Assembly: GCA_021850085.1 (NCBI GenBank)
Contig: JAJZRZ010000100.1
Span: 1 to 6,538 of the forward strand
Reading direction: 5' to 3'
DNA: 6,538 nucleotides
Source: Actinomycetes bacterium
GTDB lineage: Bacteria > Actinomycetota > Coriobacteriia > Anaerosomatales > Anaerosomataceae
In this document: positions 4,743-6,538 of the stretch, in pieces
Layout: every line of letters begins with the position of its first letter
Position numbering within the stretch: the stretch's first letter is position 1
Translations under genes and position numbers: made by a program
The notes under the pieces: model-generated
What the model saw: only the letters and a program-made list of their open reading frames with translations
The model's database searches: none
Told to the model about the DNA's origin: nothing

Positions 4743-6332
4743 GTGAAACGCCTCGCCCACAAGGTGTGGACGCGAGTATGGCGAGGGCAGCCACCCCAAG
4801 GGTGGCTGCTCCTCGCCGCGTCAGCGACAGCTGCGCTGATGTCCGCGCCCGTGCTGTACGTGGGCATCCGCGCGCTGTCCGAACCGGCCGCACGATGGGA
4901 GGTGCTGTTCGACGAGCGCCTGGCGCGTCTCCTGTGGAACACGGCCGCGCTCGCTGCGACCGTTGGTGTGGTCGCCGGGGCGCTCGGCGTATCGCTTGCC
5001 TGGCTCGTGAACCGGACTGACCTGCCCGGCCGGCGCACCCTGCGGTGGCTGCTGGCGTTGCCGTTCGCGATCCCGCCTTACGTGGGAGCGATGGCGTACG
5101 TAATCGTGTTCGGCCCACGCGGCTGGGTGAGCCGCGCCTGGGAATCGACCCCGATCGATATGTACTCGTTCGCGGGCGTCGCCTTCGTGCTGTCGGTCTT
5201 CACCTTCCCGTACATCTATTTGGTCGTGGGTTCTGCGTTCGGCCGGCTCAGCCGCTCCCACGAGGATGCGGCGCGGTCGCTAGGTCTAGGCAGGTGGGCA
5301 ATCCTCAGGCGAATCACGATCCCGATGCTCAGACCCGCCATCGGCGCAGGTCTCGTGCTCGTGGTGCTGTACGTCCTGAGCGATTTCGGTGCGGTGGCGC
5401 TGCTGCGCTACTCCACGTTCACCACCGCGATCTACTACCAGATGGGAGGCTTCGACACGGGTGCCGCGGCCATACTCTCGACCGTCTTGATCGGTGTGAC
5501 CCTGCTGGTGCTTGGCGCCGAGTCGCTCTCCCGCCGCCGGTCCCGCTTCTACGAGGGCACCGGCGCTTCCGGCTCGTCGCGCCGAGTGGAGCTCGGATGG
5601 GTCCGCTGGCCCGCCGTGGCGTACGTGTGCACGGTCTTCGCGGTCTCCTCTCTCGTGCCGCTCGCGGTCCTGGGGTACTGGGCGTGGCAGGGCGTATTCC
5701 TTACGGGACTCGACGCACGGTTTCCCGAGTTCGCCCTGAACACCCTGCAGGCAGCCGGCATCGCCGCGGCGGCGGCCATGGTCCTGGCTGTGCCCGTCGT
5801 CTACCTTCGTTCGCGGCACCCGTCCCGTCCCAGCTGGGCGATCGAGAGGCTCGCGCTCTCCGGCTACGCCCTGCCCGGGGTGATCGTCGCGCTCGGCGTC
5901 ATCTTCTTCTCCTTGCGCCTTGCCCCGGCGATATACGGGACCATGCTGATGGTCGCCACGGCCTACATCATCCGCTTCCTGCCGCAGGCGCTGCAGTCCG
6001 CGGCGGCGAGCCTCGCATCGGTCTCGCCGCGGATCGACGAGGCGGCTCGCGTTGCCGGCCTGAGTCCGGTCGCGGTGATGGGGAGGGTGATCTCGCGCCT
6101 CATCATGCCGGGCATTCTTGCGGGCGGTGCGCTCGTGTTCGTGAGTGCGGCCAAGGAGCTGCCAGCGACGCTGCTGCTGCGCCCCGCTGGGTTCGACACC
6201 CTCTCCGTGCGCGTGTGGATCGAGGCGAGTGAGGGCGCCTACCACTTGGCCGCACCGCCGGCACTGGTGATGGTGCTGCTCTCATTGGTGCCTCTCAAGC
6301 TGATGCTCGACCGGTACAAGGAGTCATCATGA
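4743..6332 (+). CDS. fbpB: Ferric iron ABC transporter, two-module permease
   Basis: 529 residues with about 12 membrane segments in two homologous halves, the normal FbpB/SfuB architecture in which one chain supplies both permease modules. Two EAA loops, which contact the ATPase, are visible: EDAARSLGLGRWAILRRI at 174-191, leading to IP at 193-194, and DEAARVAGLSPVAVMGRV at 432-449, leading to MP at 455-456. The halves are joined by a basic, Ser-rich cytoplasmic linker (about 262-288, SRRRSRFYEG). Start is a GTG one base after the fbpA stop. The Shine-Dalgarno is poor, so it probably depends on ribosomes ending fbpA. The next in-frame ATG (codon 33) would cut into the first membrane segment (about 21-42) and is unlikely. 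Codons 13-25 fall within a very stable hairpin. The 3' end overlaps fbpC by four bases (ATGA). Confidence 0.92.
   Translation: MKRLAHKVWTRVWRGQPPQGWLLLAASATAALMSAPVLYVGIRALSEPAARWEVLFDERLARLLWNTAALAATVGVVAGALGVSLAWLVNRTDLPGRRTLRWLLALPFAIPPYVGAMAYVIVFGPRGWVSRAWESTPIDMYSFAGVAFVLSVFTFPYIYLVVGSAFGRLSRSHEDAARSLGLGRWAILRRITIPMLRPAIGAGLVLVVLYVLSDFGAVALLRYSTFTTAIYYQMGGFDTGAAAILSTVLIGVTLLVLGAESLSRRRSRFYEGTGASGSSRRVELGWVRWPAVAYVCTVFAVSSLVPLAVLGYWAWQGVFLTGLDARFPEFALNTLQAAGIAAAAAMVLAVPVVYLRSRHPSRPSWAIERLALSGYALPGVIVALGVIFFSLRLAPAIYGTMLMVATAYIIRFLPQALQSAAASLASVSPRIDEAARVAGLSPVAVMGRVISRLIMPGILAGGALVFVSAAKELPATLLLRPAGFDTLSVRVWIEASEGAYHLAAPPALVMVLLSLVPLKLMLDRYKESS
4780..4817 (+). promoter_or_regulatory. Strong intragenic hairpin at the start of fbpB
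   Basis: The left arm GGCGAGGGCAGCCACCC (4780-4796) pairs completely with the right arm GGGTGGCTGC (4800-4809) plus CCTCGCC (4811-4817). Only T4810 is bulged and the loop is CAA. That makes 17 GC-rich pairs, by far the strongest inverted repeat I see in the window. It begins 39 bases after the fbpA stop and encodes WRGQPPQGW and flanking residues. No T-tract follows, so it is not a standard terminator. It may act like the hairpins found after many binding-protein genes, which stabilise the upstream message and lower expression of downstream permease genes. Confidence 0.6.
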
Positions 6333-6538
6333 CCGCCGCCATCGTGCTCTCGAACGTCGTCAAGTCCTACGGTGGTGGGAGCCAAGCGGCCGTCGACGGG
6401 CTTTCGCTCGTCGTCGAGCCCGGCCGAATCGTCATCCTGCTCGGGCCGAGCGGCTGCGGGAAGACAACGACGCTGCGGCTCATCGCGGGCTTCGAGCGCC
6501 CTGATGCCGGGTCCGTGCGGCTGGGCCCTAGGTCCGTC
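6329..6538 (+). CDS. fbpC: Ferric iron ABC transporter ATPase, N-terminal 70 residues (cut by window end)
   Basis: The ATG overlaps the fbpB stop as ATGA, with AAGGAG at 6318-6323 inside the end of fbpB, so translation should be coupled. The 70 visible codons show the start of an ABC nucleotide-binding domain: the A-loop aromatic Tyr14 in VVKSYGGG, and the Walker A GPSGCGKTT at 39-47 with Lys45 and Thr46 for ATP and magnesium binding, followed by LRLIAGFERPDAGSV. The Q-loop, signature motif and Walker B lie beyond the window. FbpC-type ATPases usually run about 350 residues with a C-terminal TOBE-like regulatory domain; whether that is present cannot be seen. The gene name rests on operon position, since the N-terminus alone fits many importer ATPases (MalK/PotA/FbpC type). 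Confidence 0.9.
   Translation, partial: MTAAIVLSNVVKSYGGGSQAAVDGLSLVVEPGRIVILLGPSGCGKTTTLRLIAGFERPDAGSVRLGPRSV

Noticed and set aside
5118..5136. Seven-pair inverted repeat CGCGGCT/AGCCGCG with a five-base loop inside fbpB
   Set aside because: Such short GC stems are expected by chance in coding sequence of this composition. It is far weaker than the 4780-4817 hairpin and has no special position.
5045..6245. Alternate-frame (5045-6232, plus) and antisense (5286-6245, minus) open frames over fbpB
   Set aside because: fbpB has clear membrane segments and both EAA loops. The others give Arg-rich, non-membrane nonsense-like translations.
1..6538. Defence island, mobile element, CRISPR array or tRNA genes
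   Set aside because: No transposase, integrase, terminal repeats, regular spaced repeats or tRNA-like folds were seen. All genes have ordinary sensory, envelope, electron-transfer or transport signatures.

Overview
The window is GC-rich and gene-dense. It looks like chromosomal DNA of a bacterium, most likely an actinobacterium of the Coriobacteriia type. That placement is an inference from GC content, a PocR-type sensor, a small membrane-anchored c-type cytochrome and codon use; nothing in the window fixes the taxonomy. I see no mobile element, tRNA, rRNA or CRISPR array, and no stretch over about 200 bases without a gene.

Layout from left to right. (1) A large multidomain sensor gene on the minus strand (PocR-PAS-GAF-GAF) starts at 1757 and runs off the left edge. 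(2) A divergent control region of about 200 bases holds a perfect 14-base palindrome and an AGTATAAG element that reads as a -10 hexamer on both strands. (3) A membrane-anchored GH18-type glycosidase-like protein lies on the plus strand. (4) A small c-type cytochrome lies on the minus strand, converging on the GH18 gene; the two stop codons are 15 bases apart and a hairpin spans the junction. (5) A second divergent control region (3522-3685) carries a perfect CRP/FNR-type site, a TTAGT/ACTAA palindrome and a leader hairpin. (6) A ferric-iron-type ABC importer operon follows on the plus strand: lipoprotein binding protein (fbpA), two-module permease (fbpB) and the first 70 codons of the ATPase (fbpC). 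fbpA and fbpB are 1 base apart and fbpB and fbpC overlap at ATGA, so the operon is tightly coupled.

How it fits together: FbpA, anchored outside the membrane, would capture ferric iron or a complex of it. FbpB would form the channel and FbpC would hydrolyse ATP. The adjacent haem-binding cytochrome is an iron consumer and shares its upstream region with the importer. The CRP/FNR-type site fits an activator position for the cytochrome (centre near -42) and, on a weaker promoter call, for the importer (centre near -60). This suggests redox- or oxygen-linked control of both. The sensor and the GH18 gene form another divergent pair and may share regulation, but a functional link is not shown.

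The most striking unexplained structure is a 17-bp, one-bulge hairpin with a three-base loop at 4780-4817. It lies inside the first codons of fbpB, directly after fbpA, and may set the ratio of binding protein to permease. I found no evidence for a wholly new multi-gene system. The novelty here is mainly regulatory.
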